NCBI RefSeq assembly: GCF_009363115.1
Contig: NZ_CP045298.1
Coordinates: 1,193,001 to 1,257,000 of the forward strand
Length of the DNA stretch: 64,000 nucleotides
DNA from: Paenibacillus brasilensis
GTDB taxonomy: Bacteria; Bacillota; Bacilli; Paenibacillales; Paenibacillaceae
Direction: 5' to 3'
Positions 52,171-62,345 of this stretch are shown here, piece by piece (position 1 is the stretch's first letter; each line of letters starts with the position of its first letter). The notes beneath the pieces are model-generated. The model was not told the DNA's origin. It ran no database searches and worked only from the letters and a program-made list of their open reading frames with translations. The position numbers were made by a program, and so were the translations under genes.

Positions 52171-53463
52171 TTATAAACCAAATGGTGAACATATGTACCC
52201 CTTTTGGAATGTAAAGGCAAGATAACGAAAAAAGATGACTCCAATGGAGCCACCTTTGACTTGTTTTAGGATGAACATGGGCCATTTGGCCTTATGGTCG
52301 GAAACGAGATATGCCATATTTGTTTCAGCGATATAATAATAAGAGATAATGGTTGTGAACGCGAAAAAGAACAATGTAATCGCCAGCAGACTGGAGCCGA
52401 AGCCCGGAAATACCGACTCAATAGCAGCTTGCGTATATTGGGTCCCCTCTTCAACACCGGGAAGATTTTGCACAATAAAATGACCGCCGGGTCCCTTTAC
52501 GTTGTACATACCTGTAAACAAAACCATAAAAGCCGTAGACGTACAGACCAAAAAGGTATCTACGTACACAGAAAATGCCTGAACCAGCCCCTGTTTTGCC
52601 GGATGGGAGACTTCCGCAGCGGCCGCGGGATGCGCACCAGAGCCTTGACCGGCTTCGTTAGAATAAATCCCCCGCTTTACGCCCCAAGCAATAGCCGTTC
52701 CTACCATACCGCCGAACACAGAATCCACACCAAAGGCACTGCGAAAAATCAGCGAAAATACTTCGGGCAACGCAGTAATATTCGTCATCATAATATAGAA
52801 AGAAACGAGAATGTAGCCGAGTGCCATAAACGGAATGACAACCTGAGCGACATTGGCAATCCTTTTTACACCGCCAAAAATAATAAGCGCCAGCAAAATG
52901 ACCAATAGAACCCCTGAGACTTTCATATTCATTCCAAACGAACTATGGAATGCTACGGCAATTGAGTTCGATTGGGTTCCCGGCAAAAGCAAACACATAG
53001 CCACCAACGCGACAACCGCAAAAATGACGGCAAACCATTTTAAGCCTGTTCCTTTTTCGATATAAAAGGCTGGGCCGCCACGGTACAGACCATCGCGCTT
53101 TACCTTATATATTTGAGCCAGTGTGGATTCAACAAAGGCTGTAGCCGATCCGATAAAAGCCATGACCCACATCCAAAATATCGCCCCCGGTCCGCCCATG
53201 CCGATAGCCAAGGCAATACCTGCTATATTACCCGTCCCTACACGACCCGATAGCGCCATTGTAAAAGCCTGAAAGGAGGATACACCTGCCTCGGAACTCT
53301 TTCTTTTGAATACCAAAAGGATCATTTCTTTAAGATGCCTGATTTGAAGGAAGCGAGTCATAATTGAAAATAACAATCCTACTCCCAAACAGACATACAC
53401 CACTGGATTACTCCAGATGATGCCATTCACTGTCTCTATCCACTTCTCTAGCATTCCTTGCAA
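52171..53463 (-). pseudogene. Alanine/glycine:sodium symporter (AGCS), 3' end lost
   Basis: The frame gives 430 residues with about ten transmembrane helices of the AGCS family, with SGRVGTGNIAGIA, GAIFWMWVMAFIG and SNEAGQGSGAHPAAAAE. After YYYIAETNMAYL the normal C-terminal 70 or so residues (last two helices) are missing. From about residue 390 the frame runs through a terminator-type hairpin (52229-52260) and on into the adaA promoter. A deletion joining the coding region to the terminator explains this. The protein is probably inactive, or truncated but folded up to helix 9 or 10. Confidence 0.8.
52229..52260 (-). terminator. Terminator inside the truncated symporter frame
   Basis: AAAGGTGGCTCC pairs with GGAGTCATCTTT, followed by TTTTTC on the minus strand. 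Confidence 0.75.
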
Positions 53464-53617
53464 TTCCCCCCGCTAAATCGATTGCTTTCTAGTCTTTGTT
53501 TACATAAAATTTTCATAATTACAAAAAATTATATAGCATGATCACGGGAACAAATCAAGGGCAATTACATATGGTTTGATTTGGAAAATACCGGTCATCA
53601 ATTTTTTCAATTATGGT

Positions 53618-54619
53618 TTATAAATCTTGAGACACATGCACCAGAATGCGACCAAGAGTTTTAGATTTCAAAATATCGGAAAACGCCTCAGGCAGTTCCT
53701 GCAGAGATACCTCACGATCCACCAGCGTTTCCAACCGCTCCGGTTTTAAATCTTGCGCCATGAGTTTCCATAAGTTGGTTCTTCGTTCTGCAGAGCAGTA
53801 AACGGAGTCGATACCTAAAAGATTAACTCTACGTAAGATGAACGGCAGAACAGTTGTCGGCACTTCTGTCCCTCCTGTCAAGCCACTAACAGCAACGGAA
53901 CCTCCATACTCGATTTTGCTCAAAATAGTAGCGAGCATATTACCGCCTACAGAGTCAACAGCAGCTTGCCATTGCTGTTTATTGAGCGGCTTGCCGCTGT
54001 TTTCGACAACATCTTCGCGAGAGATAACATCGCTTGCTCCGAGCGATTTCAAATAATCAGTAGCATCCAATTTCCCTGTGCTGGCGACTACTTGATAGCC
54101 TTTCTTATGCAGCATGGACACAGCTGCACCGCCAACACCACCAGTTGCTCCCGTAACCAAAATCTTTCCTTTGTCGGGTGATACTCCATTATCCTCCAGA
54201 CGCATAATGGATAAAGCCGCAGTAAAACCAGCCGTTCCGTAAATCATGGCTTCTTTTAATGTCAATCCAGCTGGAAGGGGCACAATCCAATCTGCTGGAA
54301 TACGCGCATATTCGCTAAATCCACCGTAGTGTGATACACCTACTTCGTAACCGGTGACCAAAACCTGCTGTCCCTCTTGAAATCTAGGGTCAGAGGAGGA
54401 AACTACGTAACCTGACAAATCAATACCTGGTATGAAAGGATACGACCGAACAATTTTTCCTTCCGGAATACTTGCCAAACCATCTTTATAATTTACACTG
54501 GAATATGCTACTTTTATCAAAACTTCTCCTGCAGGCAATTGCTCGAATGAAACTTTTTTGACACCGACTGAGAATGTGTCGTTTTTTTCAACAACTAATG
54601 CTTGAAACGTTGCAGTCAT
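53618..54619 (-). CDS. Acryloyl-CoA reductase-like quinone oxidoreductase (YhdH/AcuI family)
   Basis: A 333-residue zinc-free medium-chain dehydrogenase/reductase of the YhdH/AcuI group, which reduces acryloyl-CoA to propionyl-CoA with NADPH. SSVNYKDGLAS, FIPGIDLSGYV and the NADPH-binding VTGATGGVGGAAV are characteristic, as is SVGGNMLATIL. The minus-strand promoter carries the palindrome TGACCGGTCA also found at three other promoters in this region. A copy of its promoter and first six codons is found upstream of the reductase fusion at 58809. Confidence 0.87.
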   Translation of the reverse strand: MTATFQALVVEKNDTFSVGVKKVSFEQLPAGEVLIKVAYSSVNYKDGLASIPEGKIVRSYPFIPGIDLSGYVVSSSDPRFQEGQQVLVTGYEVGVSHYGGFSEYARIPADWIVPLPAGLTLKEAMIYGTAGFTAALSIMRLEDNGVSPDKGKILVTGATGGVGGAAVSMLHKKGYQVVASTGKLDATDYLKSLGASDVISREDVVENSGKPLNKQQWQAAVDSVGGNMLATILSKIEYGGSVAVSGLTGGTEVPTTVLPFILRRVNLLGIDSVYCSAERRTNLWKLMAQDLKPERLETLVDREVSLQELPEAFSDILKSKTLGRILVHVSQDL

Positions 54620-54654
54620 AAAATCGTCTCCTTTGTATAAATTGCATTAACTTA

Positions 54655-54702
54655 GTTATACAAAATTTATTCTGACCGGTCAACTTTTATTTGTAGTATA
54701 AT
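54655..54702. promoter_or_regulatory. Operator-promoter A, divergent (acuI-like gene and apbE)
   Basis: On the minus strand TTGACC (54678-54683) is 17 bp from TATAAC (54655-54660). The perfect palindrome TGACCGGTCA (54673-54682) covers that -35. On the plus strand TATAAT (54697-54702) is the -10 for apbE, with the operator over its -35 position. A TetR bound here could control both genes. Confidence 0.7.
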
Positions 54703-54737
54703 AAGACTAGACACATAGAAAGGAACCGATTTCGGAA

Positions 54738-55703
54738 ATGAACAAACACTCAAAATGCTTTCAAATGATGGGGACAATTATTAATTTGTGCATTTATCAT
54801 GAAGATGGGGATTACTTGCTAAATCAAGCTCTAAATATATTAAGAAAATTTGAATCTCGTTATACCATCAACAAAACTTACTCTGAACTGATTGAAGTAA
54901 ATCAAAACTCTGGCATTCAAGCTGTAACAGTTGGTGAAGATTTATACGATTTAGTTAAATTAGGAAAAGAGGTAAGTATTAATTCTGATGGTATTTTTAA
55001 TATTGCTATTGGTCCTTTAGTAAAGTTATGGAATATTGGATTTAAAAATGCAAGGTTACCCAGCAAAGAAGAAGTTCGTGATTGTTTATCACTAATAAAT
55101 CCCCAAAAAATTGAACTGAACGATTCCCAACACTCCATTTATTTAATGGAAAAAGGTATGGTTATTGATTTAGGCGCTATTGCTAAAGGATATTTTGCTG
55201 ATCAACTAAAAAGATACTTTATTGAACACGGAGTTAAAAATGGGCTTATTGATTTAGGCGGTAATGTCCTATCCATCGGATCTTCACCGGTACAGAGAGA
55301 TGGTTATTGGCATGTAGGCATTCAAAATCCCTTCAAAAGTAGAGGGAATATTATTGGAGCTGTACTAACTAAGGATCGATCCGTGGTCACTTCAGGTATC
55401 TACGAACGTTACTTTCATCAAGAAAATAATAAGTATCACCATATCCTTGATTCAAAAACTGGTTATCCATTAGAGAATGACATTGCAAGCGTAACAATCA
55501 TCTCCGACAATTCTGTTGCCGGCGAGATTTGGACAACGCTGGGATTTGCCGATTCAGCCAATATAAGCATAAAACGATTGAATGCCGAAAAAAATATTGA
55601 AGGAATTATCATAGCAAAAGACGGAAAAATGTTTGTCACTTCGGGATTAATAGCTGATCATTCAGTTGATACTGAGCAGGCTTCTAAATTTTTGTATATT
55701 TAG
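54738..55703 (+). CDS. apbE: FAD:protein FMN transferase (cytoplasmic ApbE)
   Basis: The 321-residue enzyme joins FMN covalently to a Thr/Ser of a target flavoprotein. MVIDLGAIAKGYFADQL and NGLIDLGGNVLSIG are the catalytic and FAD-binding motifs; VVTSGIYERYF and HHILDSKTGYPL are also typical. There is no signal peptide or lipobox, so it acts in the cytoplasm, which fits the cytoplasmic FMN-bind-containing fusion encoded opposite. Its sequence is AT-rich compared with the rest, suggesting different ancestry. Confidence 0.92.
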   Translation: MNKHSKCFQMMGTIINLCIYHEDGDYLLNQALNILRKFESRYTINKTYSELIEVNQNSGIQAVTVGEDLYDLVKLGKEVSINSDGIFNIAIGPLVKLWNIGFKNARLPSKEEVRDCLSLINPQKIELNDSQHSIYLMEKGMVIDLGAIAKGYFADQLKRYFIEHGVKNGLIDLGGNVLSIGSSPVQRDGYWHVGIQNPFKSRGNIIGAVLTKDRSVVTSGIYERYFHQENNKYHHILDSKTGYPLENDIASVTIISDNSVAGEIWTTLGFADSANISIKRLNAEKNIEGIIIAKDGKMFVTSGLIADHSVDTEQASKFLYI

Positions 55704-55731
55704 TGTCTGATGAATCATCCTTTCAAAAAGA

Positions 55732-55782
55732 TAAACCGCAAAGCAGCCTGACCAGGATTAGCTGCTTACGCGGTTTGTTTTG
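55732..55782. terminator. Bidirectional terminator
   Basis: AAACCGC and GCGGTTT with inner AGCAGC/GCTGCT stems, between convergent apbE and the reductase fusion. Confidence 0.85.
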
Positions 55783-55794
55783 TATTGAATGAGT

Positions 55795-58700
55795 TTATTT
55801 TAAATCTGCCGCATTTTCACCGGCAATACGCCCATACGTAAAGATATCAATTAAAGCGTTCCCTCCGAGACGATTCCCGGCATGTATCCCGCCAGCAACT
55901 TCGCCAGCAGCATATAACCCAGGAATAACATCTCCATCCTTATTAATGACATGAGCTGCTGTATCAATTTTCAGCCCGCCCATAGTATGATGGACAGCCG
56001 GCTTCCGTGGCGTTGCATAGAAAGGAGCCTTTTCAACTTTTAAATCAAAGGCGCTTTTATGAAATTCCGGATCATGACCAAAATCGACATATTGATTATA
56101 CCTCTTGATCGTCTCGACCAGAGCCTCACCAGGCACGCCAATTTGAACGGCCAGCTCTTCCAGCGTATCTGCTTGATAGATAACGCCTTCCTGTATTTCA
56201 CGCTCTATTTTCTCATCAGAAGTGTTGGCCGCTGTCTTGCGGATTTGTTCATCGGCAATCATGTAGACCAATCCGCCATGATCTATGAAAGCTTTTGACA
56301 AAACATCTCTGCTTTCGCATTCGTCCACAAAACGTTTACCCTCGTGATTAACAAAGACAAAATTGGCTGGTGGAACAATCAGTCCTGTCAGCAAAGCCCC
56401 TGACTTTGGATCAGAAACAGGCATTAGTTGGGCAAAGCCCATACCAACCAAATCAGCACCAACTTCTTCCCCCATCCGTATCCCATCCCCCGTAATAGCC
56501 GGAGAATTTGTCGTTTTAATTTCAGCAGGGATATCCTCCCAATAGGTATTGTATTGTTGAAGCATTTTTATATTGGCGCCAAAACCGCCGGATGTTAAAA
56601 CCACAGCATTATTTACATGCAGAATCACTTTTGTTCCATTTGATTTGCTAGCTTCAACGCCCACTACTTTTCCAGCTTCAACGATTAAGTGTTCGGCCTT
56701 GGTATCGGTCATGATTCGTCCATTTTTTTCAACTACATTTCTCTGCAATACCTCAATAAATTCAGCACCTTTGGGCCGTTTTGGCTTGTGACTGCGACGC
56801 CATAATGCTCCGACAGGGATGTCAACAACGCTTGTGTTGAAGTCAACGCCCTTATCGGATAACCAGTTCACAGACTCCATGGCGCGATTCGTTAAATTTT
56901 CCACCAGATCGTATTGACCACTTATTGTATTTCCTTTTAAATCCGTTCGTTTCCCACCAAGGTAGGTTTGGATTCGATGCAATTCTACTGAATCAAACAA
57001 GTAATTGCGACCTTGTTCTACGTCAGCCAAATAGCTCGCGATTTGTTGCTGCAGCACTTTGAAATCACCTAAATATCGTCCGTTGAACTCAGAATAAGGG
57101 GTGTTAGCCAATGCTGCTAATGTTTCTTTTTCGCCGTCCAGACTTGGAAAAGTTTTTTGCCATTCAGGTTGCGCAGCATTCACCCAACCGCCAGTACGAA
57201 CCGTATTTCCACCAATGGCTGGAAATTTCTCTAACAAAACAACAGATTTTCCTTTGTCCAAAGCCGCCACAGCTGCGCTTAGTCCAGCACCACCTCCGCC
57301 TACAATAACAATATCCGCCATTTCTTCAATGACTTCATCTGAGTGCTCAACAGCAGGTTTTGGTCGGTAACGTAATACTTCAGAATTTCCACCAGCTTTG
57401 TTTACTGCTTCGGCAACGCCATCAATCACCCCCTGACTGGTTACAGTAGCTCCAGAAATCACATCCACATTTAAGGTTTGTCCATCAACAATCAATTGCG
57501 GCAATCGTTCAAAGGCAGGGTTCGCAATTCCTTCTGATTCTTGACGGTCATCAACCACGATACTCATAATTTTATCTTCAGAAAAAGTCACTTCCATAGG
57601 TAAACTACCATTGTGTCCCCGAGCCGATACGAAATAAGTACCCGGAACAAAACTTACTTTGACATTTTGCAGTTCTTTCATGCGTTGGCGCTTTCGCTCT
57701 TCTTCTTGACTGTCAATGATCAAACCATCCATAATATCCCATAAAGGTGCCGGGATTTTCAGTTTCTCCCGCTCAGTAATATCAGCATAAATCTTACATT
57801 CTTCATTATTTCTTACTTTCGTAGCCCATGCAGGTTCAACCAAATAAGCCTTTCCAAGGCTAACTACATCATACCCATCCTCTAATGCTTTTTCTGCATC
57901 AGCTTTCTGATGAATACCCCCAACTCCATAAACAGGTATTTTAGCCAGATTTGCAGTTTGTTGTTTACGATACTTATGAATTAATAATTCTTTGTCTTCT
58001 GTATCTACAATAGATGATCTTTGCCAGTTATTCATAGAGAAATGGAAATAATCAGGAGTGTAGGCTGCTAAGGTATTTAATAGATACATTGTATCTGCAA
58101 AGCGAATACCCGGTTCTTCAATTTCTTCGGGCGAAAAGCGATACCCAATAATAAAATTGTCAGCCCGCATTTCTTTTACTACTTTTTGAACCTCTTCCAA
58201 TACAGCAATCGGAAATGCCGTGCGTTTTTCACGACTACCGCCCCACTTATCCTGACGACGATTGGAATGTGGTGAAAAGAATTGCTGGATTAAGTACGTG
58301 TTTGCTCCATGGATCTCCACACCATCAAATCCGGCCACGATCGCCCGTTTCGTTGCAGCTCCAAAACGATAGATCATCTCCTCAATTTCTTCAGCAGACA
58401 TTTCCAACGGAGTAACCGCTCCATCGCGCAGCGCCGCTACCGAACTTGCGGAAATAGGCTGGGCTCCGCCATTAAGTTCCGGACTTCCCATTCGGCCTGC
58501 ATGATAGATTTGCAGGATAGCCTTGGATCCTTTTTCCTGAATCGCACTCGAAAGCTTACTTAACCCTTCGATTTTAGCATCGGTATCAACACCGAGGGCT
58601 CCGTGAAAACCACGCCCATGATTCTCAACAAACGCGCTTTCTACAATGATTGCCGCAGCATCCCCTGAGCGCAGTTCATAATACTCTATCATTTCATTCG

Positions 58701-58809
58701 TCACCCGACCGTCGTAAAACGCTGATTGAATCGTCATCGGCGACATGACTATACGATTTTTTAAAACAGCCCCATGATGTAACGTTAAGGTACTAAACAA
58801 ATTACTCAT
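55795..58809 (-). CDS. Three-domain flavin reductase: OYE + FMN-bind + FAD-binding 2
   Basis: This 1004-residue cytoplasmic protein combines three flavin domains. Residues about 1-345 are an Old Yellow Enzyme TIM barrel ([35 protein letters not shown]). Residues about 370-470 are an FMN-bind domain with the ApbE target motif [12 protein letters not shown] near 450. Residues about 495-1004 are a fumarate-reductase-type FAD domain ([37 protein letters not shown]). Soluble NADH:fumarate and NADH:acrylate reductases of this architecture exist in Klebsiella and Vibrio. The substrate here is unknown. ATG at 58809 follows GAGGAGG; the longer frame start is not used. The upstream promoter is a copy of that of the acuI-like gene. 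Confidence 0.88.
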   Translation of the reverse strand: MSNLFSTLTLHHGAVLKNRIVMSPMTIQSAFYDGRVTNEMIEYYELRSGDAAAIIVESAFVENHGRGFHGALGVDTDAKIEGLSKLSSAIQEKGSKAILQIYHAGRMGSPELNGGAQPISASSVAALRDGAVTPLEMSAEEIEEMIYRFGAATKRAIVAGFDGVEIHGANTYLIQQFFSPHSNRRQDKWGGSREKRTAFPIAVLEEVQKVVKEMRADNFIIGYRFSPEEIEEPGIRFADTMYLLNTLAAYTPDYFHFSMNNWQRSSIVDTEDKELLIHKYRKQQTANLAKIPVYGVGGIHQKADAEKALEDGYDVVSLGKAYLVEPAWATKVRNNEECKIYADITEREKLKIPAPLWDIMDGLIIDSQEEERKRQRMKELQNVKVSFVPGTYFVSARGHNGSLPMEVTFSEDKIMSIVVDDRQESEGIANPAFERLPQLIVDGQTLNVDVISGATVTSQGVIDGVAEAVNKAGGNSEVLRYRPKPAVEHSDEVIEEMADIVIVGGGGAGLSAAVAALDKGKSVVLLEKFPAIGGNTVRTGGWVNAAQPEWQKTFPSLDGEKETLAALANTPYSEFNGRYLGDFKVLQQQIASYLADVEQGRNYLFDSVELHRIQTYLGGKRTDLKGNTISGQYDLVENLTNRAMESVNWLSDKGVDFNTSVVDIPVGALWRRSHKPKRPKGAEFIEVLQRNVVEKNGRIMTDTKAEHLIVEAGKVVGVEASKSNGTKVILHVNNAVVLTSGGFGANIKMLQQYNTYWEDIPAEIKTTNSPAITGDGIRMGEEVGADLVGMGFAQLMPVSDPKSGALLTGLIVPPANFVFVNHEGKRFVDECESRDVLSKAFIDHGGLVYMIADEQIRKTAANTSDEKIEREIQEGVIYQADTLEELAVQIGVPGEALVETIKRYNQYVDFGHDPEFHKSAFDLKVEKAPFYATPRKPAVHHTMGGLKIDTAAHVINKDGDVIPGLYAAGEVAGGIHAGNRLGGNALIDIFTYGRIAGENAADLK

Positions 58810-58895
58810 ATAAATCCTCCTCGAAAATAGTTTGTACATGATTTCATAACTCTGGATTGTGAAAAAAATCACGTAAATTTCAAAAAAAATAATAT

Positions 58896-58979
58896 CTAAA
58901 CTTCTCTTATGAAACATTCAATCACCATTACGACCGAACACTCTTTCCTTCTGGGATACGTTTGAAACGTCGCAGTCAT
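58896..58979 (-). pseudogene. Relic of the acuI-like 5' end: 27-codon leader ORF
   Basis: ATG at 58979 follows AAGGAGATG. The first six codons give MTATFQ, the same as the acuI-like gene at 54619, then the frame runs off to a stop at 58896 with no further similarity. The untranslated region and promoter upstream are also the same by eye. It is a duplicated promoter plus start fragment placed in front of the OYE fusion gene. Confidence 0.75.
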
Positions 58980-59019
58980 AAAATAATCATCTCCTTATGT
59001 ATGAAATTGCTTCAACTCA

Positions 59020-59048
59020 TTTATACAAAATATATTCTGACTGGTCAA
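59020..59048 (-). promoter_or_regulatory. Operator-promoter B (reductase fusion)
   Basis: Minus-strand TTGACC (59043-59048), 17 bp, TATAAA (59020-59025). TGACTGGTCA at 59038-59047 overlaps the -35. Confidence 0.75.
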
Positions 59049-59165
59049 CTTTTTTTGTGAATACTTAACGAAGCATAACCCTATTGGGTCAGCAAAAAAG
59101 AGCTAAGAAATAAGTTTTTCTTAACTCTAGATAATATATTTATGCCTTAGGCCAGTCATTAAAAT

Positions 59166-59606
59166 TCAAAATTTTTGAACCAAAATGATTCCTCCAATCA
59201 CCAAAAGCGCTCCTAATAATCGAGGAAAGCTCAGAGCATGCGTATGTGCACCAATTAAACCAAAGTGATCAATTAAAATGGAGGCCACTACTTGCCCTGC
59301 CAGAATATATCCAACTGTTGCAGCCGCGCCTATTCTAGGCATAAGTATAGTGGTTGCCAGCACATAGGAAGCGCCCAACAATCCTCCTGTCCACATCCAC
59401 CAAGGTGCTTCAAACCATTCTTTCTTAATATAAATTCCTTTTCCAAATAACGATACGATGATTAAAGCCACGGCTCCAACCATAAATGAAATAGCAGAAG
59501 CTATAATTGGCGAGCCCACTACAGTTCTTAATTGTGCATTAACGCTAAATTGGGTGGGGAGAGCCATCCCTGCCAATATTGCAAATAACATTAATAAAAT
59601 AGCCAT
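59166..59606 (-). CDS. Small DMT-superfamily transporter (YdcZ/DUF606-like)
   Basis: A 146-residue protein with five hydrophobic helices, AILAGMALPTQFSVNAQLR and the later MPRIGAAATVGYILAGQVVASILIDHFG matching the DUF606/YdcZ family of small drug/metabolite transporters. These may work as homo- or heterodimers. Its promoter carries the shared operator, so it is likely part of the same TetR-controlled system, exporting or importing the inducer or product. Confidence 0.85.
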   Translation of the reverse strand: MAILLMLFAILAGMALPTQFSVNAQLRTVVGSPIIASAISFMVGAVALIIVSLFGKGIYIKKEWFEAPWWMWTGGLLGASYVLATTILMPRIGAAATVGYILAGQVVASILIDHFGLIGAHTHALSFPRLLGALLVIGGIILVQKF

Positions 59607-59648
59607 ACATAATCTATCTCCTTATAAAAATTAAAGTAGTATCTCCTT

Positions 59649-59677
59649 CTTATACAGCAATTATTCTGACTGGTCAA
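59649..59677 (-). promoter_or_regulatory. Operator-promoter C (DMT transporter)
   Basis: Minus-strand TTGACC (59672-59677), 17 bp, TATAAG (59649-59654). TGACTGGTCA at 59667-59676 overlaps the -35. Confidence 0.75.
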
Positions 59678-59770
59678 TATTTTTTCAGCTCAATGAAGTG
59701 AGCATGATGAATGTTCGAAATTTTGTGATATACTTAGATTATATTCAATACAGGAGTTTCTGGAGGTTGT

Positions 59771-60391
59771 ATGGTTCGCTATAAAAAATCTGAAGAAAAA
59801 CAAAAAATGATCCTTTATGCTGCCTTTCAAGCGGTTTCTGAGCTTGGATTTGATTCCGTAACGCTTCAGGTTATCGCTGATTATGCAAAGGTGAGTAAAG
59901 GAGTTGTTCATTATTATTTCGAGAGTAAAGAAACGGTTCTTATTGAACTGTTGAAATGGCTAACAGCGAAAATTTATAAAAAGGAATGTGCTTCTATAGA
60001 GCTTGAAAAATCCGCCGTCAAGAAGCTTCATGCGTATATCAGCTCTGCATTTGTTTCTCCCGAGAAGAATCGCACATTTTATCGGGTGTATTTGGACTTT
60101 CTAGCCAAAGCAAGCCGAAATCCGGTTTATCGTGAAATTAATCAACAGTTTTATGATAATTGCAACGCTATAGGGAAGGAAATCATCCAATTGGGCCAAA
60201 AGGAAGGGATTTTTGATATAAATCTCTCTGCTGAGCAGACAGCTCCGAAGATTCGTGCAGTTATTGACGGCTACCTGATCCAATGGCTAATGATGGATCG
60301 GGATGATCTTCATAAGTTCTATCGGGAAGCATGTCTGCAAACAGTCATAAGCATGCTGAACAATTCCAGTTTCTTTGAACTAAGGAAGTAA
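59771..60391 (+). CDS. TetR-family transcriptional regulator
   Basis: A 206-residue TetR repressor with an N-terminal helix-turn-helix (VTLQVIADYAKVSKGVVHYYFESKE shortened here to SKGVVHYYFESKE as the recognition region). The C-terminal ligand domain is about residues 60-206, of the BetI-like type (VIDGYLIQWLMMD). ATG is 4 nt after GGAGG. It lies in the middle of genes whose four promoters share one operator, making it the obvious candidate binder. Its own promoter (TATACT near 59730) does not carry the operator. Confidence 0.9.
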   Translation: MVRYKKSEEKQKMILYAAFQAVSELGFDSVTLQVIADYAKVSKGVVHYYFESKETVLIELLKWLTAKIYKKECASIELEKSAVKKLHAYISSAFVSPEKNRTFYRVYLDFLAKASRNPVYREINQQFYDNCNAIGKEIIQLGQKEGIFDINLSAEQTAPKIRAVIDGYLIQWLMMDRDDLHKFYREACLQTVISMLNNSSFFELRK

Positions 60392-60470
60392 AATTCTCCC
60401 CCCTTGAGCCTCCCTCTCATACGGAGCAATCCGAGGAGGAAAATTAAAATCACAGAAGAACAAGCACTTT

Positions 60471-60515
60471 AAAAACGCTCGAACCTTTTAGGTCGATAAG
60501 AGCGTTTTTCTTTTT
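60471..60515 (+). terminator. Terminator of the TetR gene
   Basis: AAAAACGCTC and GAGCGTTTTT form a stem, followed by CTTTTT. Confidence 0.8.
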
Positions 60516-60588
60516 ATCCGCTTTAATCAGTAACTATAAAAATTCTGAATTCCGTAGTATTTAATAACTTGCTTCACCCTAAAAAATG

Positions 60589-60617
60589 TTGACCGGACAG
60601 AATATTTATTGTATAAA
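60589..60617 (+). promoter_or_regulatory. Operator-promoter D (CaiB/BaiF gene)
   Basis: TTGACC (60589-60594), 17 bp, TATAAA (60612-60617) on the plus strand. TGACCGGACA (60590-60599) is one base off the palindrome of the other sites. Confidence 0.7.
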
Positions 60618-60723
60618 AAGAGAGTTTGAGGATTTTTTAAGATACACTCTCCTACTGCCTTTATTTCAACATCATTTTACTGAGAAATCCATTATTCAAG
60701 CAATATTTTAGGGAGTGAGCAAT

Positions 60724-62162
60724 ATGAGCAATAGACTGGGAAAGACCGGTGCATTCTCGGAACTGATGGCAATTCGTTCTGGTGATAAGCTTGACCCAAA
60801 CGAGGTTTTTCTGGTAAAAATCCGTTGTTTAAATCCCCCTTTCGTATCGGTGAGACGCTGGCCGATGCATTAGCAGCAAGAGCCGTTGCCGCTAATGATC
60901 TGTGGCAACTTCGCATGGGCCGACGGCAAACCATCAATGTTGATGTGAGAGCTGCTGCCGCAACATGTCTGGGCGGTGAAGACATGACGCTCATACGTGA
61001 TGCAGATGGACAGTATCGTCCTGCCCCGATCTCGGAATCTGTAGAGCATATGGTCGCTTTAACCCAGCCTTGGCAGACAGCAGATCATCGCTGGTTTGTG
61101 CCACACTTCAACCTCCCGCATCTTGAGCGTCGGGTCTTGGATGTGTTGAAATGTGAAAATACGCCGGAGTCCGTTGCTCAGGCCGTACGTCGCTGGAAGG
61201 CAGACGACCTTGAAGAGGCTTTGGCGGCCGTAAACGCATGTGGCGGGGTTGTTCGCACGCCGGAAGAATGGCTGGCACATCCTCATGGGGCCTACTTGGC
61301 ATCGCGTCCCGTAGTAGAGATTACAAAAATTGCTGACAGCGCCCCAGAACCGCTTCCTCCTGGAGCTCAGCCATTATCCGGAGTGAGAGTATTGGATTTA
61401 ACCCGCATTTTGGCTGGGCCGACGGCGGGAATCGGAATGGCTGAGCACGGTGCGGATGTTCTAATGGTCACCGCTCCTCATCTACCTCAGGTGCCTCCTT
61501 TCGTCCGCGACACTAGTCACGGCAAACGTAGTTGCTTCCTTGATTTTAATCTTGCTGATGAAGCGGCCCAACTTAGAGATTTAGTACGGGAAGCTGATGT
61601 GTTCATTGAGGGATATCGCCCACACCGTCTCGAAGCTCATGGCTTTGGAGCCGATGATCTAGTAAAACTGCGTCCGGGATTGGTATACGTAAGCGTGAAC
61701 TGTTATGGTTCTGGCGGACCATTTGCTTCGCGCGCTGGTTGGGATCAGGTCGCTCAGGCGGTGACTGGGGTAAGTTTTACGCAGGGAATTGCGGATAAGG
61801 CCGGTCAACCTAAGTTGACACCCGTATACTTGTGTGACTTCCTTACTGGATTTCTCGCAAGTTTTGGAGCCATGATTGCGTTGGCACGTCGTGCCCGTGA
61901 GGGAGGAAGCTATCGAGTACAGGTTTCGCTGTGCCAATCCGCAATGCTCCTTCAAAGACAGGGATTGCTGGAGAACTTTGAACACGCCCCAGGCCGGCTG
62001 TCCGATGCAGAGTTTGAATCTTATGCAGTATGCGACAATAATACAATCTACGGCGATCTGAAGAGTTTAGGCCCAGTAATCCGTATGTCGGAAACTCCTC
62101 CGCGCTGGTCTAATACAACGCCCGAGCTTGGCAGTGACAAGGCTGAATGGTTGCCACGATAA
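60724..62162 (+). pseudogene. CaiB/BaiF CoA-transferase (family III), frameshifted
   Basis: ATG at 60724 follows GGGAG, and its frame encodes MSNRLGKTGAFSELM up to a run of five T at 60806-60810. After the run the family sequence continues in another frame (SGKNPLFKSPFRIGETLAD) to a stop at 62160. One T lost in the run explains the shift. The repaired protein would be about 479 residues, with LDLTRILAGPTAGI and EGYRPHRLEAHGFG of family III CoA-transferases. Enzymes of this group move CoA between carboxylic acids. The gene has higher G+C than its neighbours and lies behind operator-promoter D. The single-base change could also be a sequencing error, giving an intact gene. Confidence 0.75.
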
Positions 62163-62276
62163 AGACACTTTCCCCACTGAAAGTGAAAATAACGGTTGCT
62201 TGCTGCAGGATTTTGTCCTTCAGCAGCCGCCAATTCTTGTTACCGTTCGGTTTCAATTTGTGGCTTAAACAGACAA

Positions 62277-62319
62277 ACTTCCTTCACCACTTTTAAGTAG
62301 TAAAGGAGGTTTTTTTACT
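62277..62319 (+). terminator. Terminator after the CoA-transferase gene
   Basis: AACTTCCTTCACCACTT and AAGTAGTAAAGGAGGTT form a long stem, followed by TTTTTT. Confidence 0.75.
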
Positions 62320-62345
62320 TAATAAGCACAGATTCAAAACATCTT

